Shown here: positions 21,937 to 30,094 of the stretch, piece after piece | Layout of the letters: each line of letters starts with the position of its first letter | How positions within the stretch are numbered: position 1 is the stretch's first letter | Source: Streptomyces jeddahensis | Lineage (GTDB): Bacteria > Actinomycetota > Actinomycetes > Streptomycetales > Streptomycetaceae | Assembly: GCF_001642995.1 (NCBI RefSeq) | Contig: NZ_LOHS01000015.1 | Location: 1 to 33,276 of the forward strand | Direction of reading: 5' to 3' | DNA: 33,276 bases | Translations under genes and position numbers: made by a program | The notes under the pieces: model-generated | Seen by the model: the letters and a program-made list of their open reading frames with translations, nothing else | Databases searched by the model: none | Told to the model about the DNA's origin: nothing

Positions 21937-23943
21937 ATGACGCACCTCCGTAGCAAGCGCTTGTCGAGCAGATGCAGAGCCCTGGCCGCCGTCACCGCAC
22001 TGGTGACGTCCCTCGGCCTCGGGGCGATCGCCCCGGCCGGGGCGGCCGCCGACCCGACGACCTCCGGCCCGGTGACACCGCAGGCCCCCAAGTGGTCCGA
22101 CCAGCCGCACGGCTTCGCCTCGCTCGACGGCGGAACCACAGGTGGCGCGGGCGGCAAGGTCGTCACCGTCACGGACCAGGCCTCACTCGTCAAGTACGCG
22201 GGTGCCGAGGAGCCGTACATCATCCGCGTCGCGGGATCGATCGACGTCGAGCCGTTCGGCTCGGACATCGTCGTGACCTCGAACAAGACCATCGTCGGTG
22301 TCGGCACGAGCGGCGAGATCGTCCACGGCGAGCTGCACCTCAACCCCGGCACGAGCAACGTCATCATCCGCAACCTCACCATCCGCGACTCGTACGTCGA
22401 GGGTGACTGGGACGGCAAGACGACGGACTTCGACGCGATCCAGATGGACACCGTCGACCACGTGTGGATCGACCACAACCGGTTCACGCACATGGGCGAC
22501 GGGCTGCTCGACGTCCGCAAGGACAGCCAGTACATCACCGTCTCCAACAACCGCTTCGACAACCACAACAAGGCGTTCGGCATCGGCTGGACCGACAACG
22601 TCAAGACGCAGATCACCATCGACCACAACTGGTTCAGCGGCACCAAGCAGCGCAACCCCTCCGCCGACAACTGCGCATACGCGCACCTCTACAACAACTA
22701 CCTCTCGGCACAGGTGGCGGACGGCGACCCGGTCTGGTCGTACGGCAACTGGTCGCGCGGCCGCACCAAGATGGTGATCGAGAACAGCTACTACGAGGAC
22801 GTCCAGCACCCCTACCAAGCCGATGCCACCGCCGAACTGGTGCAGCGTGGCTCCATCCTGAAGAACACGACCGGCCGGCACGACGAGTGGGGCACTGCCT
22901 TCGACCCCCGCGACTTCTACGACTACCGGCTGGACCCGGCCGAGGCGGTCCCGGCGCTGGTGAAGAAGTTCTCGGGCCCGCAGGAGACCCTCGGAACGAA
23001 CACGGTGCTGAACGTACCGGCGGACTACCCCACGGTGCAGTCCGCCGTGGACGCGGTGCCGAGCGGCAACGACGGCGACGTGACGGTGCGGATCGCGCCC
23101 GGCACCTACCGGGAGCACGTCAAGGTTCCGGCCGGCAAGCCGTACGTCACTTTCCGCGGCACGGGGGATGACCGCAAGGACACGGTCATCGTGTACGACA
23201 CTCCCGCCGGTGAGGTGAAGCCCGACGGCAGCACTCAAGGGTCCTGGGGCAGCGCCACCGTCGTCGTGCAGGCCAACGACTTCACCGCCCGCAACCTCAC
23301 CTTCAGCAACGACTACGACGAGGCCGCGCACGGCCAGTCGCAGGCCCTGGCCATGAAGACCACCGGTGACCGGATCGTCTTCAGGAACACCGCCTTCCTG
23401 GGCAACCAGGACACGCTGATGACGGACACCCCGAAGCTGGAGACCGTCAGCCGCGTCTACATCAGCGACTCGTACATCGAAGGCGACGTCGACTTCATCT
23501 ACGGGCGGGCCACGACCGTGATCGAGGGGTCCGTCATCAAGGCGCTGAGCCGCGGCTCCACCACCAACAACGGCTACATCACGGCCGCCTCCACCTGGAA
23601 GGACAACCCGTACGGCTTCCTGATCACCAGGTCGAGGATCGTGAGCGACGCGCCCGCCGAGTCCTTCCACCTGGGCCGGCCCTGGCACCCGGGCGGCAAC
23701 CCCGACGCGATCGCCCAGGTGCTGATCCGCGACACCGAGCTGCCCGCCGCGATCAAGTCCTCGCCGTGGACGGACATGAGCGGCTTCTCGTGGAAGGACG
23801 CGCGCTTCGCCGAGTACCGCAACCACGGGCCCGGCGCCGCCGTCACCGCTGACCGGCCGCAGATGAGCGACGCCGACGCGCCCCGGTACACGGTCGCGGA
23901 CTACCTCGCCGGTACGGACGACTGGGCCCCGTACCGCCACTGA
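21937..23943 (+). CDS. secreted two-domain pectinase: PL1 pectate lyase plus CE8 pectin methylesterase
   Basis: This 668-residue exported protein has a signal peptide of about 36 residues (core LAAVTALVTSLGLGAIAPAGAAA). Residues ~55-345 are a PL1 beta-helix: GGTTGGAGGKVVTV, TTDFDAIQMDTVDHVWIDHNRFTHMGDGLLDV and QRNPSADNCAYAHLYNNYL. Arg239 matches the catalytic arginine, but the second arginine of R-x-P-x-x-R is Asp244. Residues ~355-665 are CE8: PTVQSAVDAVP, GTYREHV, GNQDTL (Asp492), EGDVDFIYGRA (Asp519) and LGRPWHPGG (Arg581, Trp583). The esterase exposes free galacturonate that the lyase could cut. The gene starts 37 bases after the GH43 stop and has an AAGCGCTT palindrome in its first codons. 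Confidence 0.93.
   Translation: MTHLRSKRLSSRCRALAAVTALVTSLGLGAIAPAGAAADPTTSGPVTPQAPKWSDQPHGFASLDGGTTGGAGGKVVTVTDQASLVKYAGAEEPYIIRVAGSIDVEPFGSDIVVTSNKTIVGVGTSGEIVHGELHLNPGTSNVIIRNLTIRDSYVEGDWDGKTTDFDAIQMDTVDHVWIDHNRFTHMGDGLLDVRKDSQYITVSNNRFDNHNKAFGIGWTDNVKTQITIDHNWFSGTKQRNPSADNCAYAHLYNNYLSAQVADGDPVWSYGNWSRGRTKMVIENSYYEDVQHPYQADATAELVQRGSILKNTTGRHDEWGTAFDPRDFYDYRLDPAEAVPALVKKFSGPQETLGTNTVLNVPADYPTVQSAVDAVPSGNDGDVTVRIAPGTYREHVKVPAGKPYVTFRGTGDDRKDTVIVYDTPAGEVKPDGSTQGSWGSATVVVQANDFTARNLTFSNDYDEAAHGQSQALAMKTTGDRIVFRNTAFLGNQDTLMTDTPKLETVSRVYISDSYIEGDVDFIYGRATTVIEGSVIKALSRGSTTNNGYITAASTWKDNPYGFLITRSRIVSDAPAESFHLGRPWHPGGNPDAIAQVLIRDTELPAAIKSSPWTDMSGFSWKDARFAEYRNHGPGAAVTADRPQMSDADAPRYTVADYLAGTDDWAPYRH
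21954..21963. promoter_or_regulatory. palindrome CAAGCGCTTG in the 5' coding region
   Basis: This perfect 10-base palindrome shares the AAGCGCTT core with the sites at 12898-12915 and 15080-15091. It lies 17 bases into the fusion gene and could be a weak operator of the same LacI-type regulator, or chance. Confidence 0.3.
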
Positions 23944-24021
23944 CCCCCCCATGCACCACCTGAACAGGCACCACGCCGTATCCGCCCTGCATATCGTCAG
24001 ATCCAGAAGAAGAGAGCCGAC

Positions 24022-25368
24022 ATGATCAGCATCCGCAGCAGCAGTGGGCGCCGTCGGGCGTCAGCCGCTCTCGCCCTGACCGCCGCACTCGCGCTGACCG
24101 CCACCGCCTGCGGTGACGACGGCAGCGGTGCCGCGGGCGACAAGGGGAACGAGGGCTCCGGCAAGGGGGAGATCACCTTCTGGGACAACAACGGCGGTGT
24201 CCGCACCGACGTCTGGAAGGAGATCATCGCCGACTTCGAGAAGGCCAACCCGGACATCAAGGTCAACTACGTCGGTATCCCAGCCGAGAGCGTCCAGTCC
24301 AAGTACGACACCGCCATCCAGGGCGGCGGACTGCCGGACGTCGGCGGCGTGGGCGCGGCCATGCTCGCCGGGATCGCGGCGCAGGGCGCGCTGGAGCCGC
24401 TCGACGAGCGCATCGACGGCAGCTCGCTCAAGGGCAAGCTGAACACGGGCATGGTGGACAGCGTCCGGGCGGCGGGTGGCGGCGACCAGATGTTCACGGT
24501 GCCGACCTCCGCCAACAACGGCACACTCTGGTACCGCACCGACATGTTCAAGGCCGCGGGCCTTGACGCACCCACCACCTGGTCCAAGTTCTACGAGGCC
24601 GCCGACAAGCTCACCGACAAGAGCAAGAACCAGTTCGGCTACACCATCCGCGGCGGCGAGGGCTCCATCGCGCAGGCGATCGACGCGGCGTACAGCCAGT
24701 CCGGCATCACCTCGTTCTGGAACGGGGACAAGACCACCCTCAACGATCCGAAGAACGTCAAGGCCCTGGAGAAGTACGTCGGCCTCTACAAGAAGGACAC
24801 TCCGTCCGCCGACGTCAACAACGACTTCAAGAAGATGGTCGCCCAATGGGACAGCGGCCAGATCGGCATGCTGAGCCACAACCTCGGCTCCTACCAGGAT
24901 CACTTGAAGGCGCTGGGCAAAGACAAGTTCCGCGGCCTCCCCAGCCCGACGCTCGACGACGGCACGCGCGTCCAGGTGTCCAACCCGGTGGACGGCCTCG
25001 GCCTGTTCAAGTCCAGCAAGAACAAGGCGGCCGCCTGGAAGTTCATCGAGTTCGCGGTGTCCCACGAGTCCAACAGCAAGTGGAACGAGTCGGCGGGCGC
25101 CATCCCGGCCAACACCGACGCCGCCAAGGACGCCTGGGTGCAGGAGGCCGAGGCCACCAAGCTCGCCTCGGAGGCGCTGAACGACGGCTCCATCAAGATC
25201 GTGCAGCTGCCGTACTACCTGCCCGACTGGAACACCATCAGCAAGGCCGACAACGAGCCGAACTTCCAGAAGGTGCTGCTCGGCACGATGTCCGCGAAGG
25301 ACTTCCTGGACACCGTCGCGGAGCAGCTCAACACGGCGCAGGCCGAATGGAAGGAACAGCAGGGCTGA
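24022..25368 (+). CDS. sugar ABC transporter substrate-binding lipoprotein
   Basis: This 448-residue family 1 solute-binding protein has an Arg-rich head, a hydrophobic core and a lipobox ending ATAC (Cys30), followed by a Gly/Ser linker. GEITFWDNNGG, FEKANPDIKVNYVG, PTSANNGTLWYRTDMFKAAGLDAPTTWSKF and WKFIEFAVSHESN are typical of oligosaccharide binders. The ATG follows AGAAGAGAG. It is the only binding protein in the pectin locus, so it is the likely partner of the permeases at 15128-16992 although five genes lie between. The cargo, perhaps unsaturated oligogalacturonides or rhamnogalacturonan fragments, is inferred from context. Confidence 0.92.
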   Translation: MISIRSSSGRRRASAALALTAALALTATACGDDGSGAAGDKGNEGSGKGEITFWDNNGGVRTDVWKEIIADFEKANPDIKVNYVGIPAESVQSKYDTAIQGGGLPDVGGVGAAMLAGIAAQGALEPLDERIDGSSLKGKLNTGMVDSVRAAGGGDQMFTVPTSANNGTLWYRTDMFKAAGLDAPTTWSKFYEAADKLTDKSKNQFGYTIRGGEGSIAQAIDAAYSQSGITSFWNGDKTTLNDPKNVKALEKYVGLYKKDTPSADVNNDFKKMVAQWDSGQIGMLSHNLGSYQDHLKALGKDKFRGLPSPTLDDGTRVQVSNPVDGLGLFKSSKNKAAAWKFIEFAVSHESNSKWNESAGAIPANTDAAKDAWVQEAEATKLASEALNDGSIKIVQLPYYLPDWNTISKADNEPNFQKVLLGTMSAKDFLDTVAEQLNTAQAEWKEQQG

Positions 25369-25416
25369 GTCCCCTCTGCTTCGAGACAGCGGCCCCTCCG
25401 GCCGTCTGACGTCACG

Positions 25417-25458
25417 GGGCCGGCGGCGGGCCTCGCGTTCGCGCCCCGCCGCCGACCC
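25417..25458 (+). terminator. long G+C-rich hairpin after the binding-protein gene
   Basis: A 10-base-pair stem (25421-25430 with 25445-25454) extends by three more pairs after one mismatch. The loop holds a second small hairpin CGCG-TT-CGCG. It lies 50 bases past the TGA and probably ends or attenuates the transcript. Confidence 0.55.
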
Positions 25459-25490
25459 GAACCACCCGTGTGAAAGCGAGGCACAACGAC

Positions 25491-26297
25491 GTGTCCCTCA
25501 CCCGCAGACAGATCACCACGGCGGCCCTCGCCGCCCTCCCCCTCGGCTTCGCGGCGACCGGCCCCGCATTCGCCGCATCCTCCGGCTCAGGAGCCCGCCG
25601 CATGCGCACGATCTACATCGCCGGCGACTCCACCGCCGCCCAGAAGTACGCCGACGCCGCCCCCGAGACCGGCTGGGGCATGGCGCTCCCCTTCTTCCTG
25701 CACCGGGACGTCGCCGTGGCCAACCACGCGATGAACGGCCGCAGTTCGAAGAGCTTCATCGACGAGGGACGGCTCGTGCCCATCCTCGAGGCGATCCGGC
25801 CGGGCGATCTCCTGATCGTCCAGTTCGGCCACAACGACGAGAAGACCGCCGACCCGGCCCGGGGCACCGAGCCCTGGACGACGTACCAGGACTACCTGCG
25901 CCAGTACCTGGACGGTGCGCGGGCCCGCGGGGCGCGGCCCGTGCTCGCGACCTCCGTGGAGCGCAGGAAGTTCGACGCGGCCGGCAACGCCGTGCCCACC
26001 CACGGCGACTATCCGGCAGCGATGCGCGCCCTCGCCGACGAGGAGGGCGTGGCGCTCCTCGACATCCAGACCCTGTCGATCGCGCTCTGGCAGAAGCTCG
26101 GTGTCGAGGAGACGAAGAAGTACTTCAACTGGACCGAGACCGAGCAGGACAACACCCACTTCAATCCGCCCGGGGCGATCGCCGTGGCCCGGCTGGTCGC
26201 CGAGCAGCTGGTCGCGGGGGGCGTGCTGGCGACGCGGGACGTGCGCCGCCTCGACGACGAGATCCCCGAGTCGTGGATCACCTGGCCGGAGGCGTAG
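25491..26297 (+). CDS. secreted rhamnogalacturonan acetylesterase, CE12/SGNH hydrolase
   Basis: This 268-residue SGNH hydrolase begins with a Tat-type signal (LTRRQITTAALAALPLGF, cleavage near AFA-28). Block I is IAGDSTAAQ (Ser47), block II GRSSKSF, block III FGHND (Asn115), and block V DNTHFN with the catalytic Asp and His. This set fits CE12 esterases, which remove acetyl groups from rhamnogalacturonan I so that other enzymes can act. The start at GTG 25491 has GAGG 9 bases before it; a frame-open GTG at 25470 has none. It lies among pectin-degrading enzymes, consistent with this role. Confidence 0.88.
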   Translation: MSLTRRQITTAALAALPLGFAATGPAFAASSGSGARRMRTIYIAGDSTAAQKYADAAPETGWGMALPFFLHRDVAVANHAMNGRSSKSFIDEGRLVPILEAIRPGDLLIVQFGHNDEKTADPARGTEPWTTYQDYLRQYLDGARARGARPVLATSVERRKFDAAGNAVPTHGDYPAAMRALADEEGVALLDIQTLSIALWQKLGVEETKKYFNWTETEQDNTHFNPPGAIAVARLVAEQLVAGGVLATRDVRRLDDEIPESWITWPEA

Positions 26298-26402
26298 GCG
26301 CCCCACCGTAGCCCTGGTTCGACCCGGTTCGACGCCCGCTGGGGGCTGTGTGGCCGACCGCTGGTCGCGCCCATACGGCGGAGCCGGGCGCTGTCACAGT
26401 CC

Positions 26403-26439
26403 CGCGTCCGCGTAGCGGCGTCGCCCCTACGCGGACGCG
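26403..26439 (+). other. 13-base-pair hairpin in the gap before the second PL1 gene
   Basis: Perfect arms 26403-26415 and 26427-26439 flank an 11-base loop. There is no T-run after it. It could terminate the esterase transcript or sit in the leader of the lyase mRNA. Confidence 0.65.
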
Positions 26440-26452
26440 CACCACCTCAACA

Positions 26453-26471
26453 CCTTTCTCCGCTCGAAAGG
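26453..26471 (+). promoter_or_regulatory. inverted repeat covering the SD of the second PL1 gene
   Basis: CCTTTC and GAAAGG arms flank a 7-base loop. The right arm contains the gene's SD (AAAGGA), so folding would hide the ribosome-binding site. It follows the 13-base-pair hairpin by 13 bases. Confidence 0.4.
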
Positions 26472-26482
26472 AACCCGCACCC

Positions 26483-27793
26483 ATGCGTACACGCAAGTGG
26501 CATGCCCATGCCATTGCTTCGCTCATCGGCTGCACTTCTCTCGTCCTCGCCGTCACCGGCACCAGCGCCCAGGCCCAGGCCCAGGGCCGCGACCTCGGCC
26601 GCGAGATCCTCGCCCCGAACGACGGCTGGGCCTCGGAGGGCGCGGGCACGACGGGCGGCGCGGCGGCCGACGCCGAGCACGTCTACACGGTCACCACCTG
26701 GGCTGAGTTCAAGGCCGCGCTGAAGGACGGTGGCGACGCGCCCAAGATCATCAAGGTCAAGGGCATGATCGACGCCGTCTCCCAGGGCTGTGAGGCCTTC
26801 GTCACCGGGGGGTACGACCTCCAGCAGTACCTCAAGGACTACGACCCGGCCGTCTACGGCAACGACAAGGTCGCCATGGGTCCGCAGGAGGACGCGCGGG
26901 TCGCGTCCGCCGCCAACCAGGACTCGGAGATCAAGGCCAACATCCCCAGCAACACCACCATCGTCGGCGTCGGCAAGGACTCCGGCATCCTCGGCGGCAG
27001 CCTCCAGATCAAGGGCGTCTCGAACGTCATCATGCGCAACCTCACCATCGAGGCCCCCCTCGACTGCTTCCCGAAGTGGGACCCGACCGACGACAACAAC
27101 ACCGGCAACTGGAACTCCGAGTACGACGCCGTGGTCGTCTACGGCACTGATCACGTGTGGCTCGACCACAACACGTTCACCGACGGGCGCTACCCCGACA
27201 GCGAGCGGCCGGTCTACTTCGGCAAGGTCTTCCAGCAGCACGACGGGCTGACGGACATCGTGCGCGGCTCCACCTACGTGACCGTGTCCTGGAACCGCTT
27301 CGAGAACCACGACAAGAACATGCTGATCGGGAACAGCGACAGCACCGCCGCCCTCGACGCCGGCAAGCTCAAGGTCACCATGCATCACAACCGCTTCGAG
27401 GGGATCCTCCAGCGTTCTCCGCGCGTGCGGTTCGGACAGGTCGACGTCTACAACAACCACTACGTGGTGACCGAGGAGCAGAAGGACGACTTCTACATCT
27501 TCGGCGTCGGCATCTCCTCGCAGCTGCACGCCAGCGACAACGCCATCTCGCTGCCGGCCGGCGCGAGCGTCGGCAAGGTGCTGAAGAAGTGGAACGAGTC
27601 GCCGCTCACCGCCGAGAACAACTACGTCAACGGCAAGCTGACCGATCTCATCGCCGTCCACAACGCGGAGATCCCGGGCGAGACCCTCCAGTCGGGCGCC
27701 GGGTGGACGCCGACGCTGCGCTCGAAGGTCGACCCGCCGCAGGCCGTCCCGGGCATCGTCGGACACCGCGCGGGTGCCGGAAAGGTCTGCTGA
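26483..27793 (+). CDS. secreted pectate lyase, PL1 family (second paralogue)
   Basis: This 436-residue protein has a Sec signal peptide (about 34 residues, ending TSAQAQAQ) and a PL1 beta-helix. GTTGGAAADAEHVYTVTTW, TTIVGVG, VIMRNLTIEAPLDCFPKWDPTDDNNTGNWNSEYD, HVWLDHNTFTDGRYPDSE and LQRSPRVRFG contain the calcium-binding acids and the Arg pair of the active site. It is clearly paralogous to the PL1 at 16989 (shared DGW, GTTGGAAAD and YFG regions). It acts outside the cell on polygalacturonate. The ATG has AAAGGA upstream, within a possible hairpin. The next gene starts 2 bases after its stop. Confidence 0.93.
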   Translation: MRTRKWHAHAIASLIGCTSLVLAVTGTSAQAQAQGRDLGREILAPNDGWASEGAGTTGGAAADAEHVYTVTTWAEFKAALKDGGDAPKIIKVKGMIDAVSQGCEAFVTGGYDLQQYLKDYDPAVYGNDKVAMGPQEDARVASAANQDSEIKANIPSNTTIVGVGKDSGILGGSLQIKGVSNVIMRNLTIEAPLDCFPKWDPTDDNNTGNWNSEYDAVVVYGTDHVWLDHNTFTDGRYPDSERPVYFGKVFQQHDGLTDIVRGSTYVTVSWNRFENHDKNMLIGNSDSTAALDAGKLKVTMHHNRFEGILQRSPRVRFGQVDVYNNHYVVTEEQKDDFYIFGVGISSQLHASDNAISLPAGASVGKVLKKWNESPLTAENNYVNGKLTDLIAVHNAEIPGETLQSGAGWTPTLRSKVDPPQAVPGIVGHRAGAGKVC

Positions 27794-27795
27794 CG

Positions 27796-28920
27796 ATGGC
27801 CAGGCAACCACTGCTCAGCAGACGCTCCTTCGTCGTCGCGAGCGCCGGAGCCGCACTCGCGCTCGGCCTCCCGACCCACGCCCACGCCACCGGGAACGTC
27901 ACCGGGGGCTCGCCCTTTGGCTGCTACGGCTCGCCGTCCGCCCGCCTCACCGAGCGGACCCTGTACGTGGACGCGGCGGGCGCCGGTGACTTCACCACCG
28001 TCCAGGCCGCCGTCACCGCCGCGAACGGCAGCGGCTACACGCTGGTGATCGCGCCGGGCACGTACCGCGAGACGGTGGCCGTGAGCGTGGCCCGTACGGA
28101 GATGACGTGGATCGGCGCCTCCGAGGACGCGCGTGACGTCGTGATCGTGTCCGACAACGCGGCCGGGACTCCGAAGCCCGGCGGCGGCACGTACGGCACG
28201 ACCGGCTCGGCGACCACGACCGTGCAGGCCGACGGCTTCACGGCTCGCTGGATCACCTTCGCCAACGACTGGCTGCGTGCCGGCCACCCCGGGATCAGCG
28301 GCACCCAGGCCGTCGCCATCAAGGTGCAGGGCGACCGCTCGGCGTTCCACCACTGCCGGTTCCTCGGGCACCAGGACACGCTGTACGCGGACTCGATGGC
28401 CCTCGGCGTCTTCGCCCGCCAGTACTTCCGCAACTGCTACGTCGAGGGCGACGTCGACTTCGTCTTCGGCCGGGGCACGGCGGTGTTCGATCGCTGCCGG
28501 TTCCACACCCTGAACCGCACGGACCTGTCCGGCGCCCCGTACGGCTTCGTCTTCGCGCCGTCCACCGCTGGGGCCAACCCGCGCGGCTACCTGGTGACCA
28601 GGAGCCATGTCACGAGCGAGGCCCCGGACGCGTACTACAAGCTGGCCCGCCCCTGGGTACCCAGCTCCGACACCACCGCCAGGCCCATGCTGACCGTCCG
28701 CGACACCCACCTCGGCCCCGGCATCGACGCGGTCGCGCCCTACACCAACATGTCGAGCGGCTTCCCGTGGCAGGACCAGCGCTTCCGCGAGTACGGCAAC
28801 ACGGGCCCGGGGGCCGTGATCACGGTTCCCGAGAACCGGCCCCAACTGACCGACACAGAGGCCGAGTCCGCGACTCGCGAGGTCTACCTCGGCGACTGGA
28901 CCCCCTGGAAGGCGGGCTGA
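27796..28920 (+). CDS. Tat-exported pectin methylesterase, CE8 family
   Basis: This 374-residue protein has a twin-arginine signal (LSRRSFVVASAGAALALGLP, cleavage near AHA-31). A CE8 beta-helix follows: DFTTVQAAVTAA, APGTYRETV, GTQAVAIKV, GHQDTLYAD (Asp194), EGDVDFVFGRGTAVFDRC (Asp221) and LARPWVPS (Arg285, Trp287). It hydrolyses methyl esters of homogalacturonan outside the cell, giving the substrate for the pectate lyase encoded 2 bases upstream. It is a single-domain relative of the CE8 half of the fusion protein at 21937. Confidence 0.93.
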   Translation: MARQPLLSRRSFVVASAGAALALGLPTHAHATGNVTGGSPFGCYGSPSARLTERTLYVDAAGAGDFTTVQAAVTAANGSGYTLVIAPGTYRETVAVSVARTEMTWIGASEDARDVVIVSDNAAGTPKPGGGTYGTTGSATTTVQADGFTARWITFANDWLRAGHPGISGTQAVAIKVQGDRSAFHHCRFLGHQDTLYADSMALGVFARQYFRNCYVEGDVDFVFGRGTAVFDRCRFHTLNRTDLSGAPYGFVFAPSTAGANPRGYLVTRSHVTSEAPDAYYKLARPWVPSSDTTARPMLTVRDTHLGPGIDAVAPYTNMSSGFPWQDQRFREYGNTGPGAVITVPENRPQLTDTEAESATREVYLGDWTPWKAG

Positions 28921-28921
28921 C

Positions 28922-29011
28922 ATGCGCCGCCGCACCTTCCTGACCGCGGCGGCCACCTTCACCTCGGCGGCGCCGGGTCTGACCGTACGCGGACTGACGA
29001 TCGCCGACTGA
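28922..29011 (+). pseudogene. 29-codon relic: Tat-like signal then stop
   Basis: One base after the methylesterase stop an ATG opens MRRRTFLTAAATFTSAAP, which looks like the start of a Tat or Sec signal peptide. GLTVRGLTIAD and TGA follow. The last part resembles the NxTIRGLTI-type strand of a parallel beta-helix. A plausible reading is that an internal deletion removed most of a further secreted pectinase gene, leaving both ends. It might instead be a chance small frame. No further homology is visible downstream. Confidence 0.45.
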
Positions 29012-29041
29012 CGTCCGTCATGCGCCGACCTGGGCATGGTC

Positions 29042-29082
29042 GAGCCGCCGCCTCCTAGGGGGGAAGAGGGAGGCGGCGGCTC
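29042..29082. terminator. bidirectional terminator between convergent genes
   Basis: Perfect 14-base arms (29042-29055 and 29069-29082) flank a 13-base loop, between the relic frame on the plus strand and the PL3 gene on the minus strand. It can serve both transcripts. Confidence 0.75.
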
Positions 29083-29122
29083 CTTCGGACGGCTCAGGCG
29101 TCGGGGGGCGACGCGTGACCCG

Positions 29123-29953
29123 TCAGCCGTAGGTCAGATCGGAGGCCGTGTAGCGGCAGTACGTGCCGTCCGGGCCGCTGCCGATCTGAACGGGCTCGGC
29201 GCCCGTGTTGTTGCCCTGGAAACGGACGCACGGCTTGATCTTCTTGCTGCTGTCGCCGTGGATCCGGACGTTGCGCAGCGCCGCCGTGTCGCCGTAGTTG
29301 GAGTTGATGCCGACGATCGAACCGCCCGGCGCGGCCACGTCCACGTCGTTGACGATGATGGACCGCTTGTACTGCGTCGAGCAGTTGCCGCACGAGCGCA
29401 CCAGCTTCCCGAAGTCCGCCACCTGGAACTTGGTGACGACGAGCTTTCCGGCGCCGTTGAACTGGAACACCTTGTCCGAGGCCTTCTTGGCACCGCCGCC
29501 GTAGACCGTGTACACGGCCGACGAGGTGCTGCCCCTGAAGGTGGCGGCGTCCTCGCCGACGTCCTCCCACCACACGTTCTGCAGCGTGCAACTGCCCTGG
29601 CAGTGGACGCCGTCGGCGGCGGGGGCGCCCAGGATGACGTTCTTGAGTACGGCCCCGTCCTTGAGCTTGAAGACCGGGTCCTGGCCCTCGTCCTGGCCGT
29701 CGCCGCCGAGGGCACCGCTGCCGTAGTACCGCTTGAGGCCGCCGTCGAACGTGCCCGAGACCGTGATGGTGGAGGACACCGCCTGGGTGCCCTTCGGGGT
29801 CGGCCACGCAGCGGCCGCGTCGGCCGAGGACAGCATCGCACTGGTCATCAGGGCGGCACCGGTCAGCGCGAACGCGCCGGTGCCGGCGACGACGGCGCGC
29901 CTGCGGCTGACGCGGCGCCGGTGGCGTGCGCGGCTTCCGGGTCGTGAGGTCAT
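29123..29953 (-). CDS. secreted pectate lyase, PL3 family
   Basis: This 276-residue protein has a twin-arginine-like signal (RRRVSRRRAVVAGTGAFALTGAALM) and a mature part of about 230 residues typical of PL3. It includes TFDGGLKRYYG, EGQDPVFKLKDGAVLKNVILG, DGVHCQGSCTLQNVWWEDVGEDAATFRG (calcium-binding acids), KVFQFNGAGKLVVTKF, DFGKLVRSCGNCS and YGDTAALRNVRIHG. PL3 enzymes cleave low-methyl galacturonan. The ATG follows GGAGGAA at a 6-base gap. It is encoded opposite to the other pectinases and has its own promoter region. Paired cysteines (GNCS, KPCVRF, CRY) suggest disulfides after export. Confidence 0.92.
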   Translation of the reverse strand: MTSRPGSRARHRRRVSRRRAVVAGTGAFALTGAALMTSAMLSSADAAAAWPTPKGTQAVSSTITVSGTFDGGLKRYYGSGALGGDGQDEGQDPVFKLKDGAVLKNVILGAPAADGVHCQGSCTLQNVWWEDVGEDAATFRGSTSSAVYTVYGGGAKKASDKVFQFNGAGKLVVTKFQVADFGKLVRSCGNCSTQYKRSIIVNDVDVAAPGGSIVGINSNYGDTAALRNVRIHGDSSKKIKPCVRFQGNNTGAEPVQIGSGPDGTYCRYTASDLTYG

Positions 29954-30052
29954 GGTCCGTTCCTCCGGTGGGGTGCGGGTAACCGACGCTTGCGCTGTGT
30001 GGTTGCCGCAGCCCGCGGGAGGGTTGCCCTGGAGCGGAAGATTTTTCTCCGG

Positions 30053-30093
30053 GCCGCCGGACCGGGACCAGGACCCGGCCGGTTCCCGGCGGC
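30053..30093 (-). terminator. hairpin after the sigma/membrane-protein pair
   Basis: Arms GCCGCCGG (30053-30060) and CCGGCGGC (30086-30093) enclose a second stem (30062-30066 with 30074-30078). The element begins 1 base past the stop of the membrane protein on the minus strand. Confidence 0.5.
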
Positions 30094-30094
30094 G

